Positions 7,818 to 16,488 of a stretch of DNA of 64,000 nucleotides are shown here, piece after piece. The DNA lies in the NCBI GenBank assembly GCA_963848525.1, contig CAWKDZ010000001.1, forward strand, positions 715,624-779,623. Reading direction: 5' to 3'. The DNA is from JACCTU01 sp963848525. Lineage in GTDB: Bacteria; Actinomycetota; Thermoleophilia; Gaiellales; Gaiellaceae. The notes below the pieces were generated by a model. The model saw only the letters and a list, made by a program, of their open reading frames with translations, made no database searches and was not told the origin of the DNA. Position 1 is the first letter of the stretch. Each line of letters begins with the position of its first letter. The translations under genes and the position numbers were made by a program.

Positions 7818-9143
7818 TCAGCGTGTGACGTCTGTCACACGAGCGACCAGCTCGCTGACCGGGACGCGCTCCTGCGCGAGCGTGTCGCGGTCGCGCAGCG
7901 TGACGGTGTCGTCCTCGAGCGTCTGGTGGTCGACGGTCACCGCCAGCGGCGTGCCGATCTCGTCCTGGCGCCGGTAGCGCTTGCCGATGTGGCCGCCCTC
8001 GTCGTACTCGGAGGACACATGGCGGCGCAGCTCCTGGTGGATCTCGCGCGCCTTCTCCGGGTGGCCGTCCTTGCGCAGGAGCGGGAGCACGGCCACCTTC
8101 ACCGGCGCGACCGACGGGTGCAGGCGCAGCACGGTCCGCTTCTCGCCGCCGATCTCGTCCTCGTCGTAGGCGTCGCACAGGAGCGCGAGCACGGTGCGGC
8201 CGACGCCGGCGGCCGGCTCGATCACGTGCGGCACGTAGCGCTCGCCCGTGCCCTGGTCGAAGTACTCGAGCTTCTCGCCCGAGTGCTTGGCGTGCTGGGT
8301 GAGGTCGAAGTCGCCGCGGTTGGCGATGCCCTCGAGCTCGGACCAGCCGATCGGGTACAGGTACTCGATGTCGGAGGTCGCCGACGAGTAGTGCGAGAGC
8401 TCGTCGGCGTCGTGCGCACGCAGCCGCAGCCGCTCGCGGTCGATGCCGAGCGAGACGTACCAGTCCATTCGCGCCTGCATCCAGTGCTCGTACCACTGCT
8501 CGGCCTCGGCCGGCGGGACGAAGAACTCCATCTCCATCTGCTCGAACTCGAGCGTGCGGAAGATGAAGTTGCCGGGCGTGATCTCGTTGCGGAACGACTT
8601 GCCGACCTGGGCGATGCCGAACGGCGGCTTGCGGCGCGCGTACTGGAGCGTGGTCTTGAAGTCGAGGAAGATGCCCTGCGCGGTCTCGGGACGCAGGTAG
8701 ACGGTCGAGCCGGACTCGGACACCGGCCCGATCCGGGTCTCGAACATGAGGTTGAACTCGCGCGCCTCGGTGAGGTCGCACTCCTCCGCCTCGCCGGGGT
8801 GCTTGGACGGCTTGCGGCCGCAGGCGAGCTCGTCGAGGTGGTCGGCCCGGAAGCGCTGGCCGCACGTCTTGCAGTCGACCAGCGGGTCGGTGAAGCCGGC
8901 CAGGTGGCCCGACGCCTCCCACGTGCGCGGGTGCTGGATGATCGCCGAGTCGAGCGCGACCACGTCGTCGCGCTCCTGGATCATCGCCCGCCACCACGCG
9001 TCGATCACGTTCTTCTTCAGCAGGACGCCGTAGTGGCCGTAGTCGTACGTGTTCGCGATGCCGCCGTAGATCTCCGAGGCCGGGAAGATCAGGCCGCGGC
9101 GCTTGGCGAGCGCGACGACGACGTCCATGGTGGGCGCAGACAT
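7818..9143 (-). CDS. glyQS: Glycyl-tRNA synthetase, alpha2 type
   Basis: 441 residues, a usual length for the homodimeric class II enzyme of actinobacteria. It charges tRNA-Gly with glycine using ATP. Visible features: N-terminal SEIYGGIANTYDYGHYG, a CKTCGQRF zinc-type pair, class II motif 2 around SFRNEITPGNFIFRTLEF, EMEFF for glycine recognition, motif 3 GVGRTVLALL, and a C-terminal anticodon-binding domain (VAVLPLL... GHIGKRYRRQDEIGTPLAVT). Transcribed divergently from the FmdB gene, with 38 bp between the two starts. Confidence 0.97.
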   Translation of the reverse strand: MSAPTMDVVVALAKRRGLIFPASEIYGGIANTYDYGHYGVLLKKNVIDAWWRAMIQERDDVVALDSAIIQHPRTWEASGHLAGFTDPLVDCKTCGQRFRADHLDELACGRKPSKHPGEAEECDLTEAREFNLMFETRIGPVSESGSTVYLRPETAQGIFLDFKTTLQYARRKPPFGIAQVGKSFRNEITPGNFIFRTLEFEQMEMEFFVPPAEAEQWYEHWMQARMDWYVSLGIDRERLRLRAHDADELSHYSSATSDIEYLYPIGWSELEGIANRGDFDLTQHAKHSGEKLEYFDQGTGERYVPHVIEPAAGVGRTVLALLCDAYDEDEIGGEKRTVLRLHPSVAPVKVAVLPLLRKDGHPEKAREIHQELRRHVSSEYDEGGHIGKRYRRQDEIGTPLAVTVDHQTLEDDTVTLRDRDTLAQERVPVSELVARVTDVTR

Positions 9144-9164
9144 GAGCGGCGCAGTCTAGGCACC

Positions 9165-9170
9165 TATACT
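9165..9170 (+). promoter_or_regulatory. -10 box TATACT, candidate leaderless promoter of the FmdB gene
   Basis: TATACT ends 11 nt before the ATG at 9182 and no Shine-Dalgarno sequence intervenes, so transcription would begin at or next to the start codon. No clear -35 hexamer is visible. Confidence 0.45.
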
Positions 9171-9181
9171 CGCCCGCTCGG

Positions 9182-9481
9182 ATGCCGATCTACGAGTACC
9201 GCTGCGAGAACGGCCACCTGCTCGAGGTGATGCAGAAGATCACGGACGATCCGGTGACCGAGTGCGAGGTCTGCGGCGCTTCCGTCCAGCGCGTGTTCCA
9301 CCCGATCGCCGTGCACTTCAAGGGGTCGGGCTTCTACAACACCGACTACGGCACCGCCAAGCGCAAGCGCGAGAACGAGAAGGCCGCGTCGTCGGGCGCC
9401 GACAAGCACGACGCGAAGACGGCCGAGAAGAAGGAGTCCAAGCCGGATTCCAAGCCGGCGGCCTCGTCGTCGTCCGACTGA
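9182..9481 (+). CDS. FmdB-family zinc ribbon protein
   Basis: 99 residues. The N-terminal half is the FmdB/CxxC_CxxC zinc ribbon: MPIYEYRCENGHLLEVMQ and CEVCGASVQRVFHP (Cys8 with His12 in place of the usual second Cys, then the CEVC pair), then GSGFYNTDYG, the conserved end of the domain. The rest is a disordered Lys/Ser/Ala tail. The family was first linked to formamidase regulation; the molecular role is unknown. A -10 box lies directly upstream. Confidence 0.88.
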   Translation: MPIYEYRCENGHLLEVMQKITDDPVTECEVCGASVQRVFHPIAVHFKGSGFYNTDYGTAKRKRENEKAASSGADKHDAKTAEKKESKPDSKPAASSSSD

Positions 9482-9558
9482 CGGTATAAGCCGTACTTAT
9501 GTGGTCCCGGCGGAATCGTCATTTCCGCTTGGGATGCTGCGCTGCGACACTGGGAGGC

Positions 9559-10495
9559 ATGTCGCCCCGTCATGTCGCGCTGCTCGGATCGCTCGCGGCC
9601 ATCTGGGGCGGCTCCTACCTGCTGATCAAGTACGCGCTCGAGGACCTCAGCGCGCCGATGATCGTGTGGGCGCGGACGGCGATCGCGGCCGTGGTGCTGT
9701 TCGTCGCGCTGGGCGGCGCCACGCGCGGCGTGCTCGCCGACATGCGGCGGCGGCCCGGCTGGGCGGCGCTGCTCGGCACCATCTCCGTGACCGCGCCGTT
9801 CCTGCTGATCACGTTCGGCGAGCTCGAGGTGCCGTCGGGCCTGACCGCGGTGCTGATCTCGCCCGGCGGCGCTGTTCGTCGCGCTGTTCGCGCCGTTCAT
9901 CGACCCCTCGGAGCGGATCGACCGCCGGCAGGCGGTCGGGCTGTTCGCCGGGCTCGGCGGCGTCGCGATCGTCGTCGGCGTCGAGTCGATCTCGACGCTG
10001 TGGCAGTTCCTCGGCGCGCTGGCGATGGTCGGCGCGGCGGCCTTCTACGCGCTCGGCAGCTTCGTCGTCAAGGGCCGCTACGGGCGGCTGACCTCGATGC
10101 AGACGTCGTTCGTGTCGCTCTCCGTCGCGTCGCTGACGACGCTGCCGATCGCCGTCGCCACGGCGCCGAGCGAGATGCCCGGGATGCGGGCGATCGTCGC
10201 GGTGCTCGCGCTCGGCGCGATCGGCACCGCGCTGGCGTTCGTGATCTTCTACAAGCTGATCGCCGAGGTCGGCGCGGGGCGGGCCTCGCTCGTCTCCTAC
10301 CTCGCGCCGGGCGTGGCGCTGTTCTACGGCGCGGTGTTCCTCGACGAGGCGATCACGCTGGCGGCGATCGGCGGGCTCGTGCTCATCCTCGGCGGCGTCG
10401 CGCTCGCCTCCAGGCGGCGTACCCAGCCTGTCGAGCCGGTAGCGTGCCCGGACCATGGACCTGAGCCTGTCGCCGCCGGAGCGCGAGTTCCGTGA
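9559..10495 (+). pseudogene. EamA/DMT-family transporter, frameshifted
   Basis: Drug/metabolite exporter of the ten-helix EamA class. The first half reads MSPRHVALLGSLAAIWGGSY and onward in frame 1 up to GLTAVLISP. At about 9868-9875 (sequence CGCCCGGCGGCGCTG) the frame must move by one base to continue as LFVALFAPFIDPSERI and then the second EamA repeat, ending with LVLILGGVALASRRR. One extra base explains the break. Both halves keep family sequence and codon bias, so this is either a recent mutation or a sequencing error. The end overlaps the next gene by 41 bp. Confidence 0.75.
10440..10445 (+). promoter_or_regulatory. -10 box TAGCGT, candidate leaderless promoter
   Basis: TAGCGT ends 9 nt before the acyl-CoA dehydrogenase ATG at 10455, with no Shine-Dalgarno between. 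It lies inside the end of the exporter gene. Confidence 0.35.
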
Positions 10496-11582
10496 CGCGG
10501 TCCGCGACTGGATAGCGGACAACCACCCGGGTCCCGAGCCCGCCAACGATCCCGAGCAGTTCGAGTTCCGCCGCGCGTGGCAGCGGGCGGTCAACGAGCG
10601 CGGCTGGGCGGGGCTGACGTGGCCGACCGAGTACGGCGGCGCCGGCGGGACGCTGGTCGAGCAGGCGATCCTGTTCGAGGAGGTCGCGCGCGCCGGGGCG
10701 CCGCAGATGGCCAACATCCTCGGCCTGGCGATGGGCGGGCCGACCGTGATCGCCCACGGCAGCGAGGAGCAGCGCCGTCGCTTCCTGCCGCCGATCCTCT
10801 CCGCCGACGAGATCTGGTGCCAGGGCTTCTCCGAGCCCGAGTCGGGCTCCGACCTGGCGTCGCTGAAGACGCGCGCGGTGCGCGAGGGCGACGAGTGGGT
10901 GGTCACCGGCCAGAAGGTCTGGACGACGTACGCGCACGAGGCCAAGTGGTGCATGCTCGTCGCCCGCACCGACGCCGACGCGCCGCGCCACCGCGGGCTC
11001 ACCTACTTCCTGATGGACATGGACCAGGACGGCGTCGAGGTGCGGCCGCTCGTGCAGATCACCGGCGAGGCGGAGTTCAACGAGCTGTTCATCGAGGGCG
11101 CGCGGATCCCGCACGAGAACATCGTCGGCGGCGAGGGCAACGGCTGGCCGGTGGCGATCACGACGTTGATGCACGAGCGCGCGGGGCTGGCGTTCGCGCT
11201 CCAGGTGCAGGTCCAGATCGCGCTGCGCGAGCTGCAGGCGGACATCCGGGCGGCGGGCCGTGGCGACGACCCGCTCGTGCGCCAGCGCTTCGGGCAGCTG
11301 TACGCCGAGGCCCAGGTGCTGCGCCTGAACGCCTACCGCGGCCTGACGGCGATCATGAAGCGCGGCGCGCCCGGGCCGGAGGGGTCGCTCGGCAAGTGGC
11401 ACTGGGCGGAGGTCAACCAGTCGCTGACCGAGCTGGCGATGGACGTCGCCGGCTCCCAGCTCGCCGACGGGCGCTGGCCGCACCGCTTCCTGCGCTCGCG
11501 CGCGAACTCGATCGAGGGCGGGACGACCGAGATCCTCAAGAACATCGTCGCCGAGCGCGTGCTCGGGTTGCCGCGGGCATGA
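10455..11582 (+). CDS. Acyl-CoA dehydrogenase, first subunit of a pair
   Basis: 375 residues. Oxidises an acyl-CoA to the enoyl-CoA with FAD and passes electrons to ETF. Visible: N-terminal helical domain, W(C)QGFSEPESGSDLASLKTRA (the FAD/substrate beta-domain signature), VVTGQKVWTTYAHEA, and the C-terminal SRANSIEGGTTEILKNIVAERVLGLPR, normal for the family. Starts MDLSLSPPEREFRDAV. The second gene overlaps by ATGA, as in actinobacterial heterodimeric acyl-CoA dehydrogenases for branched or sterol-side-chain substrates; the substrate here is unknown. Confidence 0.93.
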   Translation: MDLSLSPPEREFRDAVRDWIADNHPGPEPANDPEQFEFRRAWQRAVNERGWAGLTWPTEYGGAGGTLVEQAILFEEVARAGAPQMANILGLAMGGPTVIAHGSEEQRRRFLPPILSADEIWCQGFSEPESGSDLASLKTRAVREGDEWVVTGQKVWTTYAHEAKWCMLVARTDADAPRHRGLTYFLMDMDQDGVEVRPLVQITGEAEFNELFIEGARIPHENIVGGEGNGWPVAITTLMHERAGLAFALQVQVQIALRELQADIRAAGRGDDPLVRQRFGQLYAEAQVLRLNAYRGLTAIMKRGAPGPEGSLGKWHWAEVNQSLTELAMDVAGSQLADGRWPHRFLRSRANSIEGGTTEILKNIVAERVLGLPRA

Positions 11583-12485
11583 ACTTCGATCTGAGCGACG
11601 ACCAGCGGACGATCAAGTCGACGGCGCGCGAGCTGCTCGCGGCGCGCTACCCGCTCGCCGAGGTGCGGCGGCTGGCGCTCGAGGACGAGCGCGGGTTCAC
11701 CGACGCGCAGTGGGACGAGATGGTCTCGCTCGGCTGGCCCGAGATCGCCGAGCTGGGCACCGTCGAGATGATCGTCGTGGCCGAGGAGCTCGGCTACGCG
11801 CTCGCGCCCACGCCGCTGCAGTCGACGTGGGTGGCCGGGCTGCTCGGCGCCGGCCTCTCGGGGGCGGAGCGGGGCGCGGTCGTGATCGACGGGCTGGCCG
11901 CCGACGCGGGCACGGCCGACGTGCTCGTCGACTGGGACGGCGCCGTCGTGGAGGGCGCCGAGGTCGAGCCCGTGCGGGCCGCTCGACCCGACCCGCAGGA
12001 TGTTCCGCGTCACCGGCGGCTCACGCTCGCCGGCGGGCGGCGACGTGGAGCGCGCGCGACTGCAGGCGACCGTCATGAACGCGGCCGAGTCGGTCGGCGT
12101 CGCCGAGCGGGCGATGACGATGGCGGTCGAGTACGCCAAGGAGCGCAAGCAGTTCGGGCGCGCGATCGGGACCTACCAGGCCGTCTCCCACATGTGCGCG
12201 CAGATGCTGCTCGAGGTCGAGGGCGCGCGCTCGGCCGTCTACTGGGCGGCCTGGGCGCTCGACTACGAGCCGGAGACCGCGGCGCTGGCCACCGCCTGCG
12301 CGAAGGCCTACGCGGGTGACGCCGGGCGGCGCGTGCCGCGGGCCGCGGTGCAGGTCCACGGCGGGATCGGCTTCACGTGGGAGCACGACCTGCACTTCTT
12401 CCTCAAGCGCGGCGAGGCCAACGCGCACGCGTACGGCTCTGGCGCCTCCCATCGCGAGACGATCGCGGCGCTCGCCGGGCTCTGA
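11579..12485 (+). pseudogene. Acyl-CoA dehydrogenase, second subunit, frameshifted
   Basis: Partner of the preceding gene, coupled by an ATGA overlap. The first part reads MNFDLSDDQRTIKSTARELL and continues to EGAEVEPVRA. At about 11979 (GGGCCGCTCGAC) one extra base breaks the frame; removing it continues as LDPTRRMFRVTGG, then ESVGVAERAMTMAVEYAKER and QVHGGIGFTWEHDLHFFLKR. The latter is the FAD-contacting C-terminal helix region of the small beta-type subunits. Length when repaired is about 301 residues, normal. Either a fresh lesion or a read error. Confidence 0.8.
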
Positions 12486-12544
12486 ACCTCGCGCGCGCGC
12501 CGCGCGTAGACCCCGACGACCACTCTTCGAGAGGAGGTACACGG

Positions 12545-13114
12545 GTGAGGAGAAGGATTCAGCTGGCAGGGGCCGTCGCGCTCCTGGCGGTGCTCGGCGT
12601 GGTCGGGGCGGCGATCGCGGGTGGCGGTGGGCACAAGATCAGCGAGAAGCTGACCGGCTACGAGGAGGTCCCGGCGCTCTCCACCGACGGGAACGGCAAG
12701 TTCCAGGCGCGGATCGCGCGGTTCGGCGACACGATCCGCTACCGGTTGTCGTACCGCGACCTCGAGGGCGGCGGTGACGCAGGCGCACATCCACTTCGCG
12801 CAGGAAGGCGTGAACGGCGACATCGTCGCGTTCCTGTGCAGCAACCTCGGCGAACGGCCCGCCGCGGCACGCAGGCGTGCCCGCCGTCGCCGGCGACGAT
12901 CTCCGGTGAGATCGGGCCCGAGGACGTGCTCGGTCCCGCGATGGCGGATGCGACCTTCCAGGGCATCGAGCCCGGGGCGTTCGACGAGTTCGTGGACGCC
13001 ATCGATGCCGGCGTGACCTACGCCAACGTCCACACCACCAAGTGGCCGGGTGGCGAGATCCGGGCGCAGCTCGACGACGACGACAAGGACCGCGACCACG
13101 GAGGGCGCGACTAG
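12545..13114 (+). pseudogene. Secreted CHRD-domain protein, two frame breaks
   Basis: Starts at GTG 12545 behind AGAGGAGGT. A signal peptide (LAGAVALLAVLGVVGAAIA) is followed by a CHRD domain, a beta-rich extracellular domain named after chordin. Frame 2 gives EKLTGYEEVPALSTDGNGKF and RYRLSY; frame 3 between about 12770 and 12855 gives TQAHIHFAQEGVNGDIVAFL and CSNLG; frame 2 resumes at TQACPPSPATISGEIG and ends VTYANVHTTKWPGGEIRAQL. Extra bases around 12768 and in the 12855-12885 stretch account for this. A Gly/Asp tail ends the protein. Function unknown; probably cell-surface. Confidence 0.7.
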
Positions 13115-14220
13115 CCGCGCAGGAAGCGCTCCACAGCACGCTGCCTGGCGGCATCGTCGACCGTGAGGCCGGCGCCGCCGTCGGGCAGCGTCGTGCTTCC
13201 GCTGGGGCGCAGCACGTAGCGCTTGGCGTCGCCGCCGCCAAGCTCTGCGCCCACGAGGCCGAGCAGCGTCGGCCCTGACATGTCGCTGCGCACGGCCTGC
13301 GGCGCAGCCCACGAGACCCAGGGCAGGCGGATGAAGGTCTCGAAGCTCGTGACCTTGTCCTTGATCGCGCTGAGGATCTGCTGCTGGCGGCGCACGCGCG
13401 TCTGATCGTCCTCGGACGGGCGGCACTCGTTCTTGCGCGTGCGCGCGAGGGCGAGCGCCTCGTCGCCGCTCAGCTCGTGCTCGCCGCGGCGCAGGCGGAG
13501 CGTGGTGCCGCCGTTGCGCTTGCCGCCGTTGATCTTGGAGATCACGCAGCCCGTCTTGACGTTCACGCCGCCGAGCGAGTCGATCAGCGACGGGAAGTTC
13601 TCGAAGTTGACCTCGACGAGGTGGTTGATCTCGACGTCGAGGTACGACTCGACGGTCTCGATCGCCAGCGACGGGCCGCCGAGCGCGTAGGCGGCGTTGA
13701 TCTTGTTCTGTCCGAAGCCCGGGATGTCGACGACCGTGTCGCGCAGGATCGACAGCTGGGCGTTGGCGCCGCCGCCGACCCTGAGCAGCAGGATCGAGTC
13801 GGCGCGTGACGGCGCGCCGATCGTCTGCGCTCCCGGCTCCGCGCGGTCCTTCGTGCGCGCGTCGGAGCCCAACACGAGGATCGTGTTGGGGGAAGTGAGC
13901 GGGTAGCCGCCGCCGCTCAGCTTCGCGTCGGCCGCGTCGGAGATCTTCGAAGACTGGACCTGCGCGCTGACAAGGAAGATGAGCAGCGAGATCAGCAGCC
14001 AGCCGGCGACCGCGAGCGCGAGGTACGCGACGATGCGCCCGGGGGTGATCCGGCGCCGGCGGCGGCCGGGCTCCTTCTCCCGCCTGCGGAACGGCCAGCG
14101 GCGCTTGTCGCGGCCAGGCTCGTCGCCGCCGAGGCCGCCGACGCCGTCATCCTCCCGCTGCCACGGAAGGCGCGGGCGGGACTTGTAGACCGTGTACTGG
14201 GGCTTGTCGTCGTCGGCCAT
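13111..14220 (-). CDS. LytR-CpsA-Psr (LCP) family wall-polymer transferase
   Basis: 369 residues. LCP enzymes attach secondary polymers such as teichoic acids or arabinogalactan to peptidoglycan outside the membrane. The N-terminus is a long charged cytoplasmic tail (about 1-60), then one membrane helix (62-85, VAYLALAVAGWLLISLLIFL). The LCP domain follows with TILVLGSDART, RADSILLLRV, LSILRDTVVDIPGFGQNKIN and AYALGG, which hold the pyrophosphate-binding Arg/Asp residues, and LARTRKN near the end. The start at 14220 is preferred; a longer frame upstream is antisense to the kinase gene. Divergent from the ROK gene, 12 bp between starts. The stop overlaps the CHRD gene by 4 bp. Confidence 0.93.
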   Translation of the reverse strand: MADDDKPQYTVYKSRPRLPWQREDDGVGGLGGDEPGRDKRRWPFRRREKEPGRRRRRITPGRIVAYLALAVAGWLLISLLIFLVSAQVQSSKISDAADAKLSGGGYPLTSPNTILVLGSDARTKDRAEPGAQTIGAPSRADSILLLRVGGGANAQLSILRDTVVDIPGFGQNKINAAYALGGPSLAIETVESYLDVEINHLVEVNFENFPSLIDSLGGVNVKTGCVISKINGGKRNGGTTLRLRRGEHELSGDEALALARTRKNECRPSEDDQTRVRRQQQILSAIKDKVTSFETFIRLPWVSWAAPQAVRSDMSGPTLLGLVGAELGGGDAKRYVLRPSGSTTLPDGGAGLTVDDAARQRAVERFLRG

Positions 14221-14232
14221 GGGAGCGGTATC

Positions 14233-15231
14233 GTGCGCCGCGTGGTCGAGCGAGGCGTCATAGGCGTCGACCTCGGCGGCACCAAACTCCTGGCCGGCGC
14301 GGTCGACGCCGACCTCGGGGTCCATCACCGTACCAACCGCCTGATCTATGGCTTGGACCAGGACGGTCTCGTGCAGATGGTCGCCGACGCGGTCGAGGAG
14401 GTGAGGACCGCCGTGGGCGAAGGCATCGAGGCGGTCGGGTTCGGCATCCCGTGCACGTTCGACTCGCGCACCGGGATGGCGGTCCAGGCGGCGAACGCAC
14501 CGCTCTACGACATCGCGTTCCACGAGGTCATGTCCGAGCGGCTCGGGCTGCCCGTGGTGGTCGACAACGACGCCAACTGCGCGGTGCTCTGTGAGACCCG
14601 CATGGGTGCGGCCGCGGGCTGCTCCGAAGTGGTGCTGCTCACTTTGGGCACCGGCATCGGCGGCGGGCTGGTGCTCGGCGGAGAGGTCTACCGCGGGTGG
14701 GTCGGTGGCGGGGCCGAGATGGGACACATGGTCGTCGAGATGGACGGCCCGCCGTGCCAGTCCAACTGCCCGAACTACGGGTGCCTGGAGACGGTCGTCT
14801 CCGGCACCGCGCTGGTGCGGCTGGTGTCGGTGGCGGTGGCCCGGCGGCCGGACACGGCGCTCGGCCGTGCGCTCGAGGAGGGCCGCGAGCTGACCGGGCC
14901 CATGATCACCGAGCTTGCGCGCGAGGGCGATCCGGTCGCCTGCGACGCGATCGCCCTGATCGGCCGGCGGCTGGGGATCGGGCTCGTCTCGCTCGTCAAC
15001 ATCTTCAATCCCGAGGTGGTGGTCATCGGCGGCGGGGTCAGCGACGCGGGCGAGCTCCTGCTCGAGCCGGCCCGCGAGATCGTCCGCGAACGAGCCCTCG
15101 CCCCGGGGAACGACGTCGTCCGGATCGTCCAGGCGGCCTACGGCGCGGAGGCGGGGATGATCGGAGCCGCGCTGGCGGCCCGCGAGGGCGGAGGCGTGGC
15201 CCGCGCGGGCTACCCGGAGGCGGTCGCATGA
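14233..15231 (+). CDS. ROK-family sugar kinase (glucokinase-like)
   Basis: 332 residues. Phosphorylates glucose or a related sugar with ATP. Visible: phosphate-1 motif GVDLGGTKLLAGAVD, catalytic-base region PVVVDNDANCAVL, LTLGTGIGGGLVLGGEVYRG, the His of GAEMGHMVV, and a cysteine cluster CQSNCPNYGCLE that corresponds to the ROK zinc site. The usual CxCGxxGCxE spacing is altered here: NY replaces GR. The GTG at 14242 is an alternative start. The next genes begin within its stop codon. Confidence 0.88.
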   Translation: MRRVVERGVIGVDLGGTKLLAGAVDADLGVHHRTNRLIYGLDQDGLVQMVADAVEEVRTAVGEGIEAVGFGIPCTFDSRTGMAVQAANAPLYDIAFHEVMSERLGLPVVVDNDANCAVLCETRMGAAAGCSEVVLLTLGTGIGGGLVLGGEVYRGWVGGGAEMGHMVVEMDGPPCQSNCPNYGCLETVVSGTALVRLVSVAVARRPDTALGRALEEGRELTGPMITELAREGDPVACDAIALIGRRLGIGLVSLVNIFNPEVVVIGGGVSDAGELLLEPAREIVRERALAPGNDVVRIVQAAYGAEAGMIGAALAAREGGGVARAGYPEAVA

Positions 15232-15287
15232 GCCACGTGCTTCTCGTCAGCGCCGGTCGGCCGGTCCCGTTCGAGGTCGTCGCATGA
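15228..15287 (+). CDS. 19-codon ORF linking the ROK kinase and rsmI
   Basis: Encodes MSHVLLVSAGRPVPFEVVA. Its ATG overlaps the kinase stop (ATGA) and its own stop overlaps the rsmI start (ATGA), so it sits exactly as a translational coupling bridge. The sequences around the two starts are near copies (GGCGGTCGCATGAGC and GAGGTCGTCGCATGAGC). It may be a coupling leader or a chance frame; no family. Confidence 0.3.
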   Translation: MSHVLLVSAGRPVPFEVVA

Positions 15288-16116
15288 GCGGGCGGCTCGT
15301 CGTCTGCCCGACGCCGATCGGCAACCTCGAGGACGTGACGCTGCGCGTGTTGTCGGCGCTGCGCGACGCGGACGTCGTGGCCTGCGAGGACACGCGGCGC
15401 ACGCGCGTGCTGCTCGAGCGCTACGGGGTCCAGGCGACGCTGGTGAGCTACCACGAGCACAACGAGCGCGAGCGGGCGGCGGAGCTCGTCGAGCGGATGT
15501 CCGGCGGTGCGGTCGTCGCGCTCGTCTCCGACGCGGGGATGCCGCTCGTCAGCGACCCGGGGTACGTGCTCGTCCAGTCCTGCGTGGGGGCGGGCCTCGA
15601 GGTCGAGGTCCTGCCAGGCCCGTCGGCCGCGCTGGCCGCGCTGGTCGCCTCGGCGCTGCCGGCCGACGCGTGGCGCTTCGCGGGGTTCCTCCCGCGCAAG
15701 CGGGCGGCGCTGGTGGAGGTGCTCGGCTCACCGGAGACGCTCGTGGCGTTCGAGTCCCCGCGCCGGGTCGGAGCCACGCTCGCCGTCCTGGCGGAGCTCG
15801 ACCCGGAGCGCCCGGTCGCGGTGTGCCGCGAGCTCACGAAGGTGCACGAGGAGGTCCTGCGAGGCACGGCCTCCGAGCTCGCGGCGCGCTACGCGGACGC
15901 ACCGCCGCGGGGAGAGATCGTGCTCGTGGTGGGGGCGCCCCGGAGCGCAGGGGGCTCGACGCGGCGGCGGTCGACGCCGTCCGCCGGCTCGTCGACGCCG
16001 GCGCCCGCGCCCGCCCGGCCGCCTCCGTCGTCGCCGACCTCACGGGCGCGTCCGCCAACGAGCTCTACCGCGCGGTGGTCCCGGGCGCGGCCGGAACGTC
16101 AACCGCTGCCGGATAG
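15284..16116 (+). CDS. rsmI: 16S rRNA 2'-O-ribose C1402 methyltransferase, frameshift near the end
   Basis: Methylates the ribose of C1402 in 16S rRNA using SAM. Tetrapyrrole-methylase fold: LVVCPTPIGNLEDVTLR at the start, EDTRRTRVLLERYG, SYHEHNE, LVSDAGMPLVSDPGY, EVLPGPSAALAALVASALP, FAGFLPRK. After VVGAP at about 15940 the frame slips; one C missing from a C-run restores ERRGLDAAAVDAVRRLVDAG and onward to a stop at 16116, giving the usual C-terminal domain and length (about 277 residues). Without repair the frame runs on to 16216 through the repeats. The break probably reflects a homopolymer error. Confidence 0.85.
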
Positions 16117-16119
16117 GGC

Positions 16120-16194
16120 GTCTCCGCGTGTCAACGTCAACGTCAACTGCGCTGGGTGTCTCCGCGCGTCAACGTCAACGTCAACTGCGCTGGG
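16120..16194 (+). repeat. Tandem 38-bp repeat containing GTCAAC hexamers, two copies
   Basis: Copies at 16120-16156 and 16158-16194 share GTCTCCGCG, then three GTCAAC units, then TGCGCTGGG, with one mismatch. They begin just after the rsmI stop. A half-like AACGTCAACCGC also occurs at 16095. See the inverted copy at 16375-16397. Confidence 0.85.
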
Positions 16195-16374
16195 TAGGGA
16201 GAGTGGTCGGCTGTGAGGCGTACACCAAGGGGACAAACGCGACGTCCCGGCGCGAGCTTGGCCGGTTTTACACCGCCAGGAGCCTGAAAAGGGACACGCG
16301 CTCGCAAAGCGGTCGACGTTGTCCACTTTCTGCACGCGAACATCCCTCGCTGCGGCCGGCTCCTCACCTTCCTT
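16195..16374. other. Non-coding interval between inverted repeat copies
   Basis: About 180 bp without a convincing reading frame. It is less G/C-extreme than its surroundings (for example GGAGCCTGAAAAGGGAC) and is flanked by the direct GTCAAC repeats on the left and an inverted copy on the right. It could be the body of a small non-autonomous element or a structured RNA; I see no transposase, target duplication or clear promoter. Confidence 0.4.
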
Positions 16375-16397
16375 ACCCAGCCGCAGTTGACGTTGAC
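16375..16397 (-). repeat. Inverted copy of the GTCAAC repeat
   Basis: ACCCAG followed by CCGCAGTTGACGTTGAC is the reverse complement of the end of the upstream repeats, with one extra base. Together with 16120-16194 it could fold as a long hairpin around the non-coding interval. Confidence 0.75.
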
Positions 16398-16488
16398 TTG
16401 CCGCGCATCGTCACGAATCCGTGCCGATTGTGTGCCAATCCAAGCGCATCCGCGGTCGACCACCCGTGCCGCCCTTACCGTGCGCAGC

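Noticed and set aside
13111..14727. Longer start for the LCP protein
   Set aside because: The extra N-terminus would be antisense to the ROK kinase; the LCP cytoplasmic tail begins naturally at 14220.
15284..16216. Functional long C-terminus of RsmI through the repeats
   Set aside because: The run-on tail is Arg/Ser/Pro low complexity and the expected RsmI ending is present one base out of frame, stopping at 16116.
16120..16397. Possible CRISPR array from GTCAAC repeats
   Set aside because: Only two tandem copies with no unique spacers between and one inverted copy; no cas genes.
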